A stretch of DNA of 64,000 nucleotides from CADBRN01 sp050944685 (GTDB lineage Bacteria; Bacillota; Clostridia; Lachnospirales; Lachnospiraceae), in NCBI GenBank assembly GCA_050944685.1, contig JBMNRP010000003.1, positions 1-64,000 on the forward strand, in the 5' to 3' direction. How positions within the stretch are numbered: the first letter of the stretch is position 1; each line of letters begins with the position of its first letter. This document shows, one piece after another, positions 8,868-17,431 of this stretch. The position numbers were made by a program, and so were the translations under genes. The notes under the pieces were generated by a model that saw only the letters and a program-made list of their open reading frames with translations, did not search any database and had not been told where the DNA came from.

Positions 8868-9824
8868 TCAAAGTTTCAGGGCGTCATCGGATACCGGACG
8901 GAATCCGTTCTCCATCCGGTACTCCGTCGGACTTTCTCCGAACCGTTTTTTGAACATTTTCGTAAAAGCCAGCGCGTCCGGATACCCGCAGGCCATCGCG
9001 ATCGCCGTGATGCTCTCCTGAGACGAGCGCAGCATGCTCTCCGCCCGGTTCATCCGCAGCCGCATCAGATACTCCTGAGGAGAGGTTCCGTACTGCGCCT
9101 GAAAGCACTTCGAGAGGTAGCTGCGGTCAATTCCGATGTAGTTCGCCAGATCGCTGATCCGGATTTTCCGCGAAAAATTTTTTTCTATGTAAGACATGGC
9201 CGTTTCCGCAAAGTCCGACGGTCTGTGCTGGTCCGATGCCGCACCGGTGCGCGGACGGTTTTCTATGATCGTCGCAAAGAGGCGAAGCAGCAGCGACGTC
9301 CGGTACAGCTCATTCGCGTAGGTGAGACGGTGCGTATTGACCATCTCAAAAATACAGTCCCTCAAGGGATCCGTATCCGGAACCGTGATCACGTGATTTT
9401 CCCGGGAAAATCCCATCTGCTCCGTCAGAAACTGGGACTGATGGCCGCTGAAGCCGACCCAGCAGTATGTCCACGGGTCGTCCCGGGACGCTTTGTACGT
9501 CGTCGTGTCGCCCGGGTAAATCAGAAAAATCTGGCCTCCCGAGATGGAATAGGTCTTATCCCCCACCTGATACGTACCGGTTCCGCTCAGAACCACATGA
9601 ATTAAATAGGAAGTTCTCGAGTGCGGGCCAAACGCAAATCCCGGCGAACAGGCCTCATATCCGCAGTAATTCACGTGGTAGGGAGACGGACCGTTGTAGT
9701 TGGTGTGAATATCCGCGACGTCTTTCCGGGGAAAATTGACCTGGTTCCAGGATTCCAGCGACGGAAGAACCTCCATCACCGTCATGTTTGCGGTCTTTTT
9801 GATATTCTGGTAATTATCTGCCAC
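8868..9824 (-). CDS. AraC-family transcriptional regulator of alpha-galactoside genes
   Basis: A 318-residue regulator with an N-terminal cupin-like sugar-sensing domain (about residues 45-130, with HVVLSGTGTYQVGDKTYSI) and a C-terminal double helix-turn-helix AraC domain (about 210-305, with ISDLANYIGIDRSYLSKCF and ITAIAMACGYPDALAFTKMF). The architecture matches MsmR/RafR-type activators of raffinose and melibiose genes. The likely start is GTG at 9824, five bases from AAAGGAG; the ATG at 9860 has no such site. It is divergent from the sugar-binding-protein gene, the classic layout for an activator and its target, and is co-directional with msmK-galK-galT. Confidence 0.88.
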   Translation of the reverse strand: MADNYQNIKKTANMTVMEVLPSLESWNQVNFPRKDVADIHTNYNGPSPYHVNYCGYEACSPGFAFGPHSRTSYLIHVVLSGTGTYQVGDKTYSISGGQIFLIYPGDTTTYKASRDDPWTYCWVGFSGHQSQFLTEQMGFSRENHVITVPDTDPLRDCIFEMVNTHRLTYANELYRTSLLLRLFATIIENRPRTGAASDQHRPSDFAETAMSYIEKNFSRKIRISDLANYIGIDRSYLSKCFQAQYGTSPQEYLMRLRMNRAESMLRSSQESITAIAMACGYPDALAFTKMFKKRFGESPTEYRMENGFRPVSDDALKL

Positions 9825-10120
9825 GGCGTCTCCTTTCCGATATATGCAATATCGTGACAAGCCATTTTACATAGTTTTTAATAAAGTTTCCTGTTTTTTA
9901 TGCTATATGCACAATTTTATTTTAAAAATATTATTGAATATGCGCATTAACACAACGAGTTTCACGTTCTCCCTCCATAATAAGACACATTTTTCCATAG
10001 GTCAAACACAATAATATATTCCTCCGGTTCGCCCCGCATGATACTTTAAAGTCAACGCGAAAGGTGCATTGATCTTTCTCTTTCCGACAAAGATCATCGC
10101 TCAGAAAAAAGGAGGACAAT
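9825..10120. promoter_or_regulatory. Divergent control region between the AraC regulator and the alpha-galactoside transport operon
   Basis: This AT-rich 296-bp gap contains no gene. It must hold the promoters of the AraC gene and of the transport operon, but no clean -35/-10 pair was found. Three similar heptamers occur in the same orientation: TATATGC at 9841, TATATGC at 9904 and AATATGC at 9937. Their spacings of 63 and 33 bases are near whole helical turns, so they are candidate AraC half-sites. Confidence 0.35.
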
Positions 10121-11458
10121 ATGAAAAAAAGAGCAATCATCAGCGTAACTCTGGCGGCAGTCCTTGCGGCCGGCATGCTCGCAGGATGCGGGAGCGGGGA
10201 TTCCGCGGAAGAAGCGGCGAACACGGACTCTTCTGTAGAATCGGGTTCCGGCGCCTCCGGTTCCGGAACGCTGGATGTCAAGATCTGGGATTCCAATCAG
10301 AAGGACGGCATCCAGACCATCTGCGACGAGTGGACAGAACAGAGCGGCGTGAAAGTCAACGTCGAGGTCGTCGACTGGGACAACTACTGGACGCTGCTTG
10401 AGGCCGGCGCATCCGGCGGTGAGATGCCCGATGTATTCTGGATGCATTCCAATTATGCTCAGAAATACATGGAGAACGATCTTCTTCTGAAACTGAACGA
10501 TTACATCGACAAGGACGACGCGATTGACCTTGGCAACTACTACGAGGATATCGTAGATCTCTACAACACAGACGACGGCAGCCAGTACGCGATCCCGAAG
10601 GACTATGACACGGTCGCCCTCTGGTACAACAAGAAGATGTTCGACGACGCCGGAATCGCTTATCCGGATAACACCTGGACCTGGGAGAAGCTGCACGAGG
10701 TCGGACAGCAGCTCAACAAGGGTGAGAATCAGTACGGTCTCGTCGGAAACACCGACGCAAACCAGGAAGGTTACTACAACATCATCTACAGCTACGGCGG
10801 ATACGTCATCAACGAGGATCACACCAAGTCCGGATACGACGATGAGAAGACGCTTGAGGCGATGGATATGTATGCACAGCTGATCAAAGACTGCATGCCT
10901 CCGCAGTCCGTCATGGCAGAGACCGGAAACTCCGATCTGTTCATGTCCGAGACCGCTGCTATGGGAATGTTCGGTTCCTGGTACGTTCCCGCCTTCAAGG
11001 AAAACGAGAACGCTTCCGACTGGGGCGTCGCTGAGCTTCCCTACCACGACGCAAACGAAAACGGCCAGTGCGACGAGGGTGAGCGCGTATCGATCTACAA
11101 CGGACTCGGATGGGCCGCAGCCGCCAACACGGACCAGCCGGACGACGCTTACGCCCTGATCTCCTACCTGTGCTCGAAAGAGGGGCAGACCCGTCAGGCA
11201 GAGCTCGGAGTCACCATGAGCGCTTACGAGGGAACCTCCGACGCGTGGGTCAACAACACGGATCTCTTTGATCTGAACCCGTACCTCGACGAGGCGAACG
11301 GCGATGCGACACTTGTGATCATGCCCTACTCCAGATCGACGACCTGGGCAGAGGAGGCGAAGCAGACCTTCGTAGCCGCATGGCAGGATCCGTCTCAGAT
11401 GGAAACGGTCTGCAAGCAGGTCGCGGAAAGCATGAATGCGGAACTCGCACAGGAGTAA
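10121..11458 (+). CDS. Sugar-binding lipoprotein of an ABC transporter (family 1 SBP)
   Basis: A 445-residue extracellular binding protein. It has a lipoprotein signal peptide ending in LAGC (Cys23 lipidated), a short acidic linker, then a family 1 solute-binding fold (KIWDSNQKDGIQTICDEW, later DVFWMHSNYAQKYMEND and EGLGW-like NGLGWAAAANTDQPDDA). Anchored on the cell surface it would hand alpha-galactosides to the two permeases that follow. GGAGG lies six bases before the ATG. First gene of the plus-strand operon and separated from the first permease by a strong stem-loop. Confidence 0.9.
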   Translation: MKKRAIISVTLAAVLAAGMLAGCGSGDSAEEAANTDSSVESGSGASGSGTLDVKIWDSNQKDGIQTICDEWTEQSGVKVNVEVVDWDNYWTLLEAGASGGEMPDVFWMHSNYAQKYMENDLLLKLNDYIDKDDAIDLGNYYEDIVDLYNTDDGSQYAIPKDYDTVALWYNKKMFDDAGIAYPDNTWTWEKLHEVGQQLNKGENQYGLVGNTDANQEGYYNIIYSYGGYVINEDHTKSGYDDEKTLEAMDMYAQLIKDCMPPQSVMAETGNSDLFMSETAAMGMFGSWYVPAFKENENASDWGVAELPYHDANENGQCDEGERVSIYNGLGWAAAANTDQPDDAYALISYLCSKEGQTRQAELGVTMSAYEGTSDAWVNNTDLFDLNPYLDEANGDATLVIMPYSRSTTWAEEAKQTFVAAWQDPSQMETVCKQVAESMNAELAQE

Positions 11459-11496
11459 TAATCCGACGGTTTTCTGAAAACTGAACAGGTATACAC

Positions 11497-11534
11497 GGCA
11501 TCGGTATCCGGAAGAGTTTCCGGGTACCGGTGCC
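11497..11534 (+). promoter_or_regulatory. Intercistronic stem-loop after the sugar-binding-protein gene
   Basis: A near-perfect 17-pair hairpin (GGCATCGGTATCCGGAA against TTCCGGGTACCGGTGCC, two G-U pairs, four-base loop). No T-run follows, so it is not a standard terminator. Such hairpins between binding-protein and permease genes stabilise the upstream message and so raise binding-protein yield over membrane components. Confidence 0.65.
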
Positions 11535-11590
11535 ATGCAGAAAGTAATTTTGTACGCAGCTGAAATTTTCAAAGGAAAGGAGGAAACCCA

Positions 11591-12490
11591 ATGGAAGGTA
11601 CAAAGCGCGCCAGGATGACGCCCCAGGAAAAATCCGAAGCGAAGTGGGGACTCGCGTTTGTCGCGCCGACAATCATCGGTCTGATCGTTCTGAACTTCTA
11701 CCCGATCGTCCGGACGATATACCTGTCCTTCTTCAAGACAGGAGACTTCGGAAAAGGGAACACGTTCATCGGTCTTCAGAACTATTCCGCTGTCATTCAC
11801 AGCTCGGAATTCTGGGGATCCATGCTGAACACGCTGAAATATGCCGTGATCGAAGTGCCGTTCTCTATCGTTATCGCGCTGCTTCTCGCCGTTCTCCTGA
11901 ACCGGAATATCAAATTCCGTTCCGGATACCGGACGATCTTTTTCCTGCCGATGGTTGCGGCTCCCGCCGCGGTCGCCATGGTCTGGAAATGGCTCTACAA
12001 TCAGCAGTACGGTCTTCTGAACCACATGTTCCACACAAACATTTCCTGGATCTCGGATCCGAGCCGGGCATGGATCTCCGTCGGAGTCGTCGGCGTCTGG
12101 TCCATCATCGGTTACAACATGGTTCTGTTTCTCGGCGGCCTGCAGGACATCCCGCACGATTACTATGAATCGGCCGAGATTGACGGAGCAAGCGGTGTAA
12201 AGCAGTTCTTCAACATCACGCTGCCGCTTCTGAGTCCTACGACATTCTTCATCGTCCAGACACGGATCATCGCCGCGCTGCAGGTATTCGACCTGATCTA
12301 CATGATGATCGACAAGACGAACGTGGCACTGAAATCCACCCAGTCCGTCGTCTATGTGTTCTACCAGTACGTATTCACATACGACAACAAGGGCTACGGA
12401 TCCACCATGATCGTATTCCTGCTGATCTTCATCATGATCATCACGGCAATCATGCAGAAAGCGGAAAAGAAACTCGTCTTTTATAACTGA
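11591..12490 (+). CDS. Sugar ABC transporter permease (MalF/UgpA type)
   Basis: A 299-residue inner-membrane protein with about six membrane helices and the EAA loop that contacts the ATPase (YYESAEIDGASGVKQFF, about residues 190-206). It belongs to the binding-protein-dependent transport family of carbohydrate uptake class 1. It pairs with the next gene to form the translocation channel, and with MsmK encoded in the divergent operon. A GGAGG site precedes the ATG by eight bases. Confidence 0.92.
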   Translation: MEGTKRARMTPQEKSEAKWGLAFVAPTIIGLIVLNFYPIVRTIYLSFFKTGDFGKGNTFIGLQNYSAVIHSSEFWGSMLNTLKYAVIEVPFSIVIALLLAVLLNRNIKFRSGYRTIFFLPMVAAPAAVAMVWKWLYNQQYGLLNHMFHTNISWISDPSRAWISVGVVGVWSIIGYNMVLFLGGLQDIPHDYYESAEIDGASGVKQFFNITLPLLSPTTFFIVQTRIIAALQVFDLIYMMIDKTNVALKSTQSVVYVFYQYVFTYDNKGYGSTMIVFLLIFIMIITAIMQKAEKKLVFYN

Positions 12491-12504
12491 GGGAGGTAGT
12501 CATC

Positions 12505-13347
12505 ATGAAAGAAAACACACCGGGAAAGAAGGTGGCGACGAGCATCGTCATTCACGCTTTCCTGATCTTCATGTCAGTCATTATGATCCTCCCGTTTGTC
12601 TGGATGATACTGACGGCATTCAAAACAGTGGCGGAATCGACGTCGATCAACCCGTTCATCATTTTCCCGTCCAGCTGGAAATTCGACAACTTCGTCTACG
12701 TGTGGAAGAACTACAATTTCCTGGTTCTCTATAAGAACACCCTGCTCATGATCTTCTTCCGCGTGGTCTGCGCCGTACTCACGGCGACGATCGCGGGATA
12801 CGCGTTCGGCAGACTGAGATTCCCGGGAAAGAATTTTCTGTTCGCTCTCGTGCTGATTCAGATGATGGTTCCTCCGCAGATCTTCCTGCTTCCGCAGTAC
12901 CTGATGGTTTCCAACATGCATATGCTGAATACGGAATTCGCACTCGTATTTCCCGGCCTCGTCACCGCGTTCGGCACCTATCTGCTGAAGACCTCCTACC
13001 AGGGACTGCCGAAGGATCTGGAAGAGGCCGCCGCCATCGACGGCTGCAACATCGGCCAGCGATTCCTGAGGGTCATGGCGCCTCTGGCGCGCTCCGGAAT
13101 GGTATCGCTCTCGATCTTTACCGCGGTTATCGCGTTCAAGGAGCTGATGTGGCCGATGATCGCCTGCACCAACACGAATACGACTTCCCTCTCGGCGGCT
13201 CTCGCAAAGATGCAGGGACAGTTCTCGACCAACTATCCGCAGCTGATGGCAGCAGCCATGCTCGCCATCCTGCCGATGATCGTGATCTACCTGATCTTCC
13301 AGAAGCAGTTCGTAGAAGGAATCGCAACGACAGGCGGAAAGCTGTAA
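12505..13347 (+). CDS. Sugar ABC transporter permease (MalG/UgpE type)
   Basis: A 280-residue integral membrane protein with six predicted helices and the EAA motif LEEAAAIDGCNIGQRFLRV starting at residue 173. The C-terminus VEGIATTGGKL is the conserved ending of MalG-type carbohydrate permeases. It starts 14 bases after the first permease with a GGGAGG site, so the two are translated from one message and form a heterodimeric channel. Confidence 0.92.
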   Translation: MKENTPGKKVATSIVIHAFLIFMSVIMILPFVWMILTAFKTVAESTSINPFIIFPSSWKFDNFVYVWKNYNFLVLYKNTLLMIFFRVVCAVLTATIAGYAFGRLRFPGKNFLFALVLIQMMVPPQIFLLPQYLMVSNMHMLNTEFALVFPGLVTAFGTYLLKTSYQGLPKDLEEAAAIDGCNIGQRFLRVMAPLARSGMVSLSIFTAVIAFKELMWPMIACTNTNTTSLSAALAKMQGQFSTNYPQLMAAAMLAILPMIVIYLIFQKQFVEGIATTGGKL

Positions 13348-13400
13348 AGACTGATTCTCACAGCGTCTGAAAGAGCTGTGGAAATCCTGCCGGAACCGGA

Positions 13401-13458
13401 CCGGTGCCTCTCTTTCTTCCGCGGAATCATCCGCACGGAAGGAAGAGACGGGCGCCGG
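13401..13458 (+). promoter_or_regulatory. Imperfect large stem-loop downstream of the permease genes
   Basis: CCGGTGCC at 13401-13408 pairs with GGCGCCGG at 13451-13458, and the pyrimidine-rich arm TCTCTTTCTTCCG pairs imperfectly with CGGAAGGAAGAGA. No T-tract follows. It lies in a 260-bp gap before the next gene and may separate transport from downstream expression. Nothing else was seen in this gap. Confidence 0.4.
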
Positions 13459-13607
13459 GCGGTCCGGACAGCGGAAAAACTGCGATATCGGCTGATGCAG
13501 AGCGGTTTCCCATCCGAAGAGAACGCGTTCTGCCTGAACCGACATCGAACCCGATCCGGAAACTGATTTCCAGAACCAAAAGGCTTTCACATTAGGAGGT
13601 ACCCACG

Positions 13608-14285
13608 ATGACGGATTTCCAAACCGAAAGGGAAAAAATCAAACGGCTTCCGCGGAATCAGCGGGCCGGTTATATCTGGGACTACTACAAGCTGCCGATC
13701 ATCGCGGTGATCGCAGTCGTGTGCATCGCCGTATATATGATCTCCAATTTCATCACAAACAGCCGCCCGACGCAGTTATACGTCGCGTTCGTAAACACGA
13801 CAACGGACCTCGGAAAAGGCAGCTCATTCTACGACGGCTACACCGACTCCGCAGGGGTGGATACCTCAGAGGAAAATGTGATCTTTGACACGCAGAATTA
13901 CTTCACGATAGACGGAGAACACGCCTCGAGCCGCCATTATTACGACAAGCTCGTCGTCCTGATCGACGCGTCGACGGTCGACGCGGTCGTCATGGACACG
14001 GACACGCTGAAATCTTTCGGCAGCCGGGGAAGGCTCATGAACCTTTCCGATGAGCGCGTCCGACAGCTCACCGAAAAATACAGCGACCTGGTCATCACAA
14101 CCAGTTACACAGACGAAGACGGAAATACCCAGGAGATCCCGATCGGATTTGATCTCAGCAAGACGAGGCTGGTCTCCCGGGACAGTGCCTACCGGAACTG
14201 CGCGGTCGGCATCTCCGCAAACGCCCAGCACATCAGCGCGATTGAACAATTTATGAGTTATGTCACAGAGGAGGAAAAAGCATGA
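13608..14285 (+). CDS. Single-pass membrane protein of sugar operon, unknown function
   Basis: A 225-residue protein. A basic N-terminus (KRLPRNQRAGYIWDYYKLPI) precedes one membrane helix at about residues 28-50, followed by an outward-facing domain of ~170 residues with no recognised motif. It begins after an AGGAGG site and overlaps the YesL gene by four bases (ATGA), so the two are translationally coupled. Similar small anchored proteins are commonly found next to YesL genes in Clostridia sugar operons, which suggests a joint role; that is inference only. Confidence 0.75.
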   Translation: MTDFQTEREKIKRLPRNQRAGYIWDYYKLPIIAVIAVVCIAVYMISNFITNSRPTQLYVAFVNTTTDLGKGSSFYDGYTDSAGVDTSEENVIFDTQNYFTIDGEHASSRHYYDKLVVLIDASTVDAVVMDTDTLKSFGSRGRLMNLSDERVRQLTEKYSDLVITTSYTDEDGNTQEIPIGFDLSKTRLVSRDSAYRNCAVGISANAQHISAIEQFMSYVTEEEKA

Positions 14286-14995
14286 ATCTCTCATCGGTTT
14301 TCGGCAATGAAACTCCCTTCGGAAAATTCTGTGCGAAAGCGGGGGCCGTCATTCTGGTCAATCTGCTCTTCATCCTGACGCTGATTCCGATCGTCACAGC
14401 GGGAGCCGGACTCTGCGCGTCCTACTACTGCATGCTCATTCTCGTCCGCGACGGAGAAGTCAGCGTATTCCGCACCTTCTGGAAATCCTTCAAGGAGAAC
14501 TTCAAGCAGGCGACGATCGCCTGGCTCGTGACGATCGGGCTGGTTCTCGGCCTGCTGATCGAGTACAACATCACGCGCCAGATGCCGTCCGTCTTTATGA
14601 TCTGCCGCGTCGTGGTAATCGCCGTTCTGATCACGGTGCTTCTCGTGGCGATGTATATGGGTCCGGTCATGTCCGCCTTCAACGGTACGCTGAAGCAGCA
14701 TTTCCGTAACTGCCTGTTTTTCATCGGAAAAAATCCACTGATCGCAGCCGCTGTCGCCGCCATCAGCGCCGTTCCGATGGTTCTGACCTACGTCTATTAC
14801 CAGTGGATTCCACTGACCTCTTTTCTGTGGTGTTTCTTCGGATTCGGACTGACGGTGTACATCAACGCCGCTCTGCTGACTCCTCTGTTCCGGAACTACC
14901 TTCCGGGACTCTCCCCGGTGCTGGCCGAAGAAGAAGAAACTCCCCGGGAAACCGAAGAACAGGTACGAAACGACATGATTAAACTCGGCATGTAA
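14282..14995 (+). CDS. YesL family (DUF624) membrane protein
   Basis: A 237-residue protein of the YesL/DUF624 family, recognised from the N-terminal block NLSSVFGNETPFGKF and from four to five membrane helices (for example VILVNLLFILTLIPIVTAGAG). Family members sit in carbohydrate ABC operons of Firmicutes and are thought to assist transport, but no activity is established. Start overlaps the stop of the preceding gene by ATGA. The charged C-terminal tail (EEEETPRETEEQVRND) is probably cytosolic. Confidence 0.85.
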   Translation: MNLSSVFGNETPFGKFCAKAGAVILVNLLFILTLIPIVTAGAGLCASYYCMLILVRDGEVSVFRTFWKSFKENFKQATIAWLVTIGLVLGLLIEYNITRQMPSVFMICRVVVIAVLITVLLVAMYMGPVMSAFNGTLKQHFRNCLFFIGKNPLIAAAVAAISAVPMVLTYVYYQWIPLTSFLWCFFGFGLTVYINAALLTPLFRNYLPGLSPVLAEEEETPRETEEQVRNDMIKLGM

Positions 14996-15076
14996 TCCAT
15001 CCGGCAGAAGACGCGCGGCCTGCGCGATTTCAGACGTCCGGATCGGCCGAAAAAAACAATTGAGAGGAGAAGATCA

Positions 15077-17302
15077 TTGAGTATTTACTTCAACGAAGAA
15101 AGCCGCACGTTTCATCTGACCAACGGAAAAATCAGTTATCTGATGGACGTTATGCAAAACGAGCAGCTGCGCCATTTCTATTTCGGAAAAGCCGTGCGCA
15201 ACCGGGACAATTACGACTACCTGATCGAGCCTGCCTACCGGCCCATGGCGTGCTACTCCTTCGAGGGAGACCGGAGTTTCTCTCTGGAGCACGAGATGCA
15301 GGAATATCCCTCCTTCGGAAGCGGAGATTTCCGGAAGCCTGCCGTTCAGACACAACTGAAAAACGGAAGCCGCATCTCGGATTTCCGCTATGACTCCTAC
15401 AAGGTAACGCCGGGAAAACCCGTTCTCGAGGGGCTTCCCGCCACCTACTGCGAGAAGGACGACGAGGCAGAGACGCTCCACATTTTTCTGAAGGATCCGG
15501 TGAGTCTCGTGCGGATCGAACTGCTCTACACGATATTCGCGGAGTTTCCCGTGATCGCACGCTCGGTCCGCTTCGTCAACGAAGGAGATTCGCGGGTCGA
15601 TCTGGAATACGCAATGAGTCTCTGCCTGGATCTTCCCGACAGCAATTACGAGATGATACAGCTCTCCGGAGCCTGGGGCCGCGAGCGGCACCCCGTATCC
15701 AGAAAGCTGGTGCCCGGGACGCAGGGAATCGACAGCACCCGCGGAAATTCCTCGCACAACCACAACCCGTTCCTGATGCTGAAACGGCCGGAAACGACGG
15801 AAAACCTCGGGGAAGCGATCGGCCTCAGCCTCATCTATTCCGGAAACTTCCTCGCCCAGGCGGAGGTAGATACCTGGGATGTGACGAGAATCCTCGTCGG
15901 GATCAATCCGTTCAATTTCTCCTGGGACCTGGAGCCGGGTGCTTCCTTCCAGACGCCGGAAGCCATTCTGGTCTACACGGAAGAAGGACTGAATGACCTG
16001 AGCAAACATCTGCATCATCTCTTCCGCTCCCGCCTCGCGCGCGGAAAATGGAGAGACCAGCCGCGTCCGATCCTGATCAACAACTGGGAGGCGACAACCT
16101 TTGACATCAGTGAGGACAAGATTCTGAAAATAGCGAAGACCGCACACGAACAGGGAATCGAGATGTTCGTTCTCGATGACGGATGGTACGGCAGGCGAAA
16201 GGATGATACGGACGGTCTCGGGGACTGGAACGTGACGCGCGACTGCCTCCCGAACGGCATCCCCGGCCTCGCCGACCAGATCGAAGCGCTCGGAATGAAA
16301 TTCGGCATCTGGATCGAGCCCGAGATGGTCAATAAACATTCCGACCTGTTCCGGAAACACCCCGACTGGGCGTTCCAGGTTCCCGGAAGGCGCATGACGC
16401 ACGGACGGAACCAGTATGTCCTCGACTTTTCGCGGAAAGAGGTCGTCGATGAGATTCACCAGATGATCTACAGTCTGCTGAAGAGTGCGAAGATCTCTTA
16501 CATCAAATGGGATATGAACCGGAGCATCACGGAGGCTTACTCCGCCGCTCTTCCTCCCGACCGGCAGGGAGAAGTGCTCCACCGCTACATTCTGGGCGTC
16601 TACGATTTATACCAGCGTCTGACGGATGAATTTCCGGATGTGCTGTTTGAGTCCTGTGCTTCCGGAGGAGGACGGATGGATCCGGGAATGCTGTATTACG
16701 CGCCGCAGAACTGGGTCAGCGACGACACGGACGCCATCGAGCGGCTGCGGATCCAGTACGGCACATCCTACTGCTATCCGATCAGCAGCTTCGGCGCACA
16801 TGTGTCCGCGGTCCCGAATCAGCAGACCTTCCGGAAAACGCCGCTGCGGAGCCGGGCGAACGTCGCCTGCTTCGGAACCTTCGGCTATGAGATGGACCTG
16901 AACACCCTCTCGGAAGACGATCTGAAAGAAGTCCGGCGGGAAGTGGAAATGGTGAAAAAATACCGCAGGGTTCTGCAGTTCGGCGATTTTTACCGGCTGA
17001 TCAGCCCGTTTGAAAACGACAACGTAGCGTCCTGGATGGTGGTCAGTCCGGACCGGAAAACCGCCATCGTGGGCTGGTACAAAATTCTCAACGAAGTGAA
17101 CGGACCTTACCACAAGGTGAAGCTGCGCGGACTGGATCCCGACTGCAGCTACCGAATCAACGGCGAGCTGCAGATGGGCGGCGACGAGCTGATGAACATC
17201 GGCCTCGTCACCTCGGATACTTCCGCCGGGGAGTGGCGTCCCGGACTGATGCCCTCCTGCGACTACGACTCGCGGCTGTACATTCTGGAAAGCGAATCCT
17301 GA
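15077..17302 (+). CDS. Alpha-galactosidase, GH36
   Basis: A 741-residue cytosolic enzyme (no signal peptide) of glycoside hydrolase family 36, releasing galactose from melibiose, raffinose and stachyose. Domains run from an N-terminal beta-supersandwich (1-330) through the TIM barrel (about 330-650) to a C-terminal beta domain. The nucleophile is Asp479 in YIKWDMNR and the acid/base is Asp549 in NWVSDDTDA; FVLDDGWYG and FGIWIEPEMVN are other barrel signatures. Length and motifs match tetrameric bacterial GH36. The start is a TTG, seven bases after GAGAGGAGA, which implies modest translation. Last gene of the operon, ahead of a strong terminator. Confidence 0.93.
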   Translation: MSIYFNEESRTFHLTNGKISYLMDVMQNEQLRHFYFGKAVRNRDNYDYLIEPAYRPMACYSFEGDRSFSLEHEMQEYPSFGSGDFRKPAVQTQLKNGSRISDFRYDSYKVTPGKPVLEGLPATYCEKDDEAETLHIFLKDPVSLVRIELLYTIFAEFPVIARSVRFVNEGDSRVDLEYAMSLCLDLPDSNYEMIQLSGAWGRERHPVSRKLVPGTQGIDSTRGNSSHNHNPFLMLKRPETTENLGEAIGLSLIYSGNFLAQAEVDTWDVTRILVGINPFNFSWDLEPGASFQTPEAILVYTEEGLNDLSKHLHHLFRSRLARGKWRDQPRPILINNWEATTFDISEDKILKIAKTAHEQGIEMFVLDDGWYGRRKDDTDGLGDWNVTRDCLPNGIPGLADQIEALGMKFGIWIEPEMVNKHSDLFRKHPDWAFQVPGRRMTHGRNQYVLDFSRKEVVDEIHQMIYSLLKSAKISYIKWDMNRSITEAYSAALPPDRQGEVLHRYILGVYDLYQRLTDEFPDVLFESCASGGGRMDPGMLYYAPQNWVSDDTDAIERLRIQYGTSYCYPISSFGAHVSAVPNQQTFRKTPLRSRANVACFGTFGYEMDLNTLSEDDLKEVRREVEMVKKYRRVLQFGDFYRLISPFENDNVASWMVVSPDRKTAIVGWYKILNEVNGPYHKVKLRGLDPDCSYRINGELQMGGDELMNIGLVTSDTSAGEWRPGLMPSCDYDSRLYILESES

Positions 17303-17341
17303 AAACACTATCCGACGATACCTCATACATTTTCCTTCTAA

Positions 17342-17416
17342 ACAGAAAAGCCGATCCGGCCGGGCCAGCCAATGACCCGGGATGCCGGAGACGGCTTTTC
17401 TGTTTGTCTTCTTCTT
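17342..17416. terminator. Bidirectional terminator between alpha-galactosidase and csm6
   Basis: A 12-bp outer stem ACAGAAAAGCCG (17342-17353) pairs with CGGCTTTTCTGT (17392-17403) and encloses a second GC stem (TCCGGC/GCCGGA). A T-rich tail (TTTGTCTTCTTCTTTT) follows on the plus strand. It separates the alpha-galactoside operon from the convergent CRISPR-Cas operon. Confidence 0.8.
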
Positions 17417-17431
17417 TTCCGGTGAACTCCG

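Noticed and set aside
10094..12157. 687-codon minus-strand frame opposite the sugar-binding-protein and permease genes
   Set aside because: Composition is that of an antisense frame, and two convincing genes occupy the other strand.
13603..15000. Insertion sequence or prophage remnants near the unknown membrane genes
   Set aside because: No transposase or integrase motif, terminal inverted repeats or target duplications were found here or elsewhere in the window.
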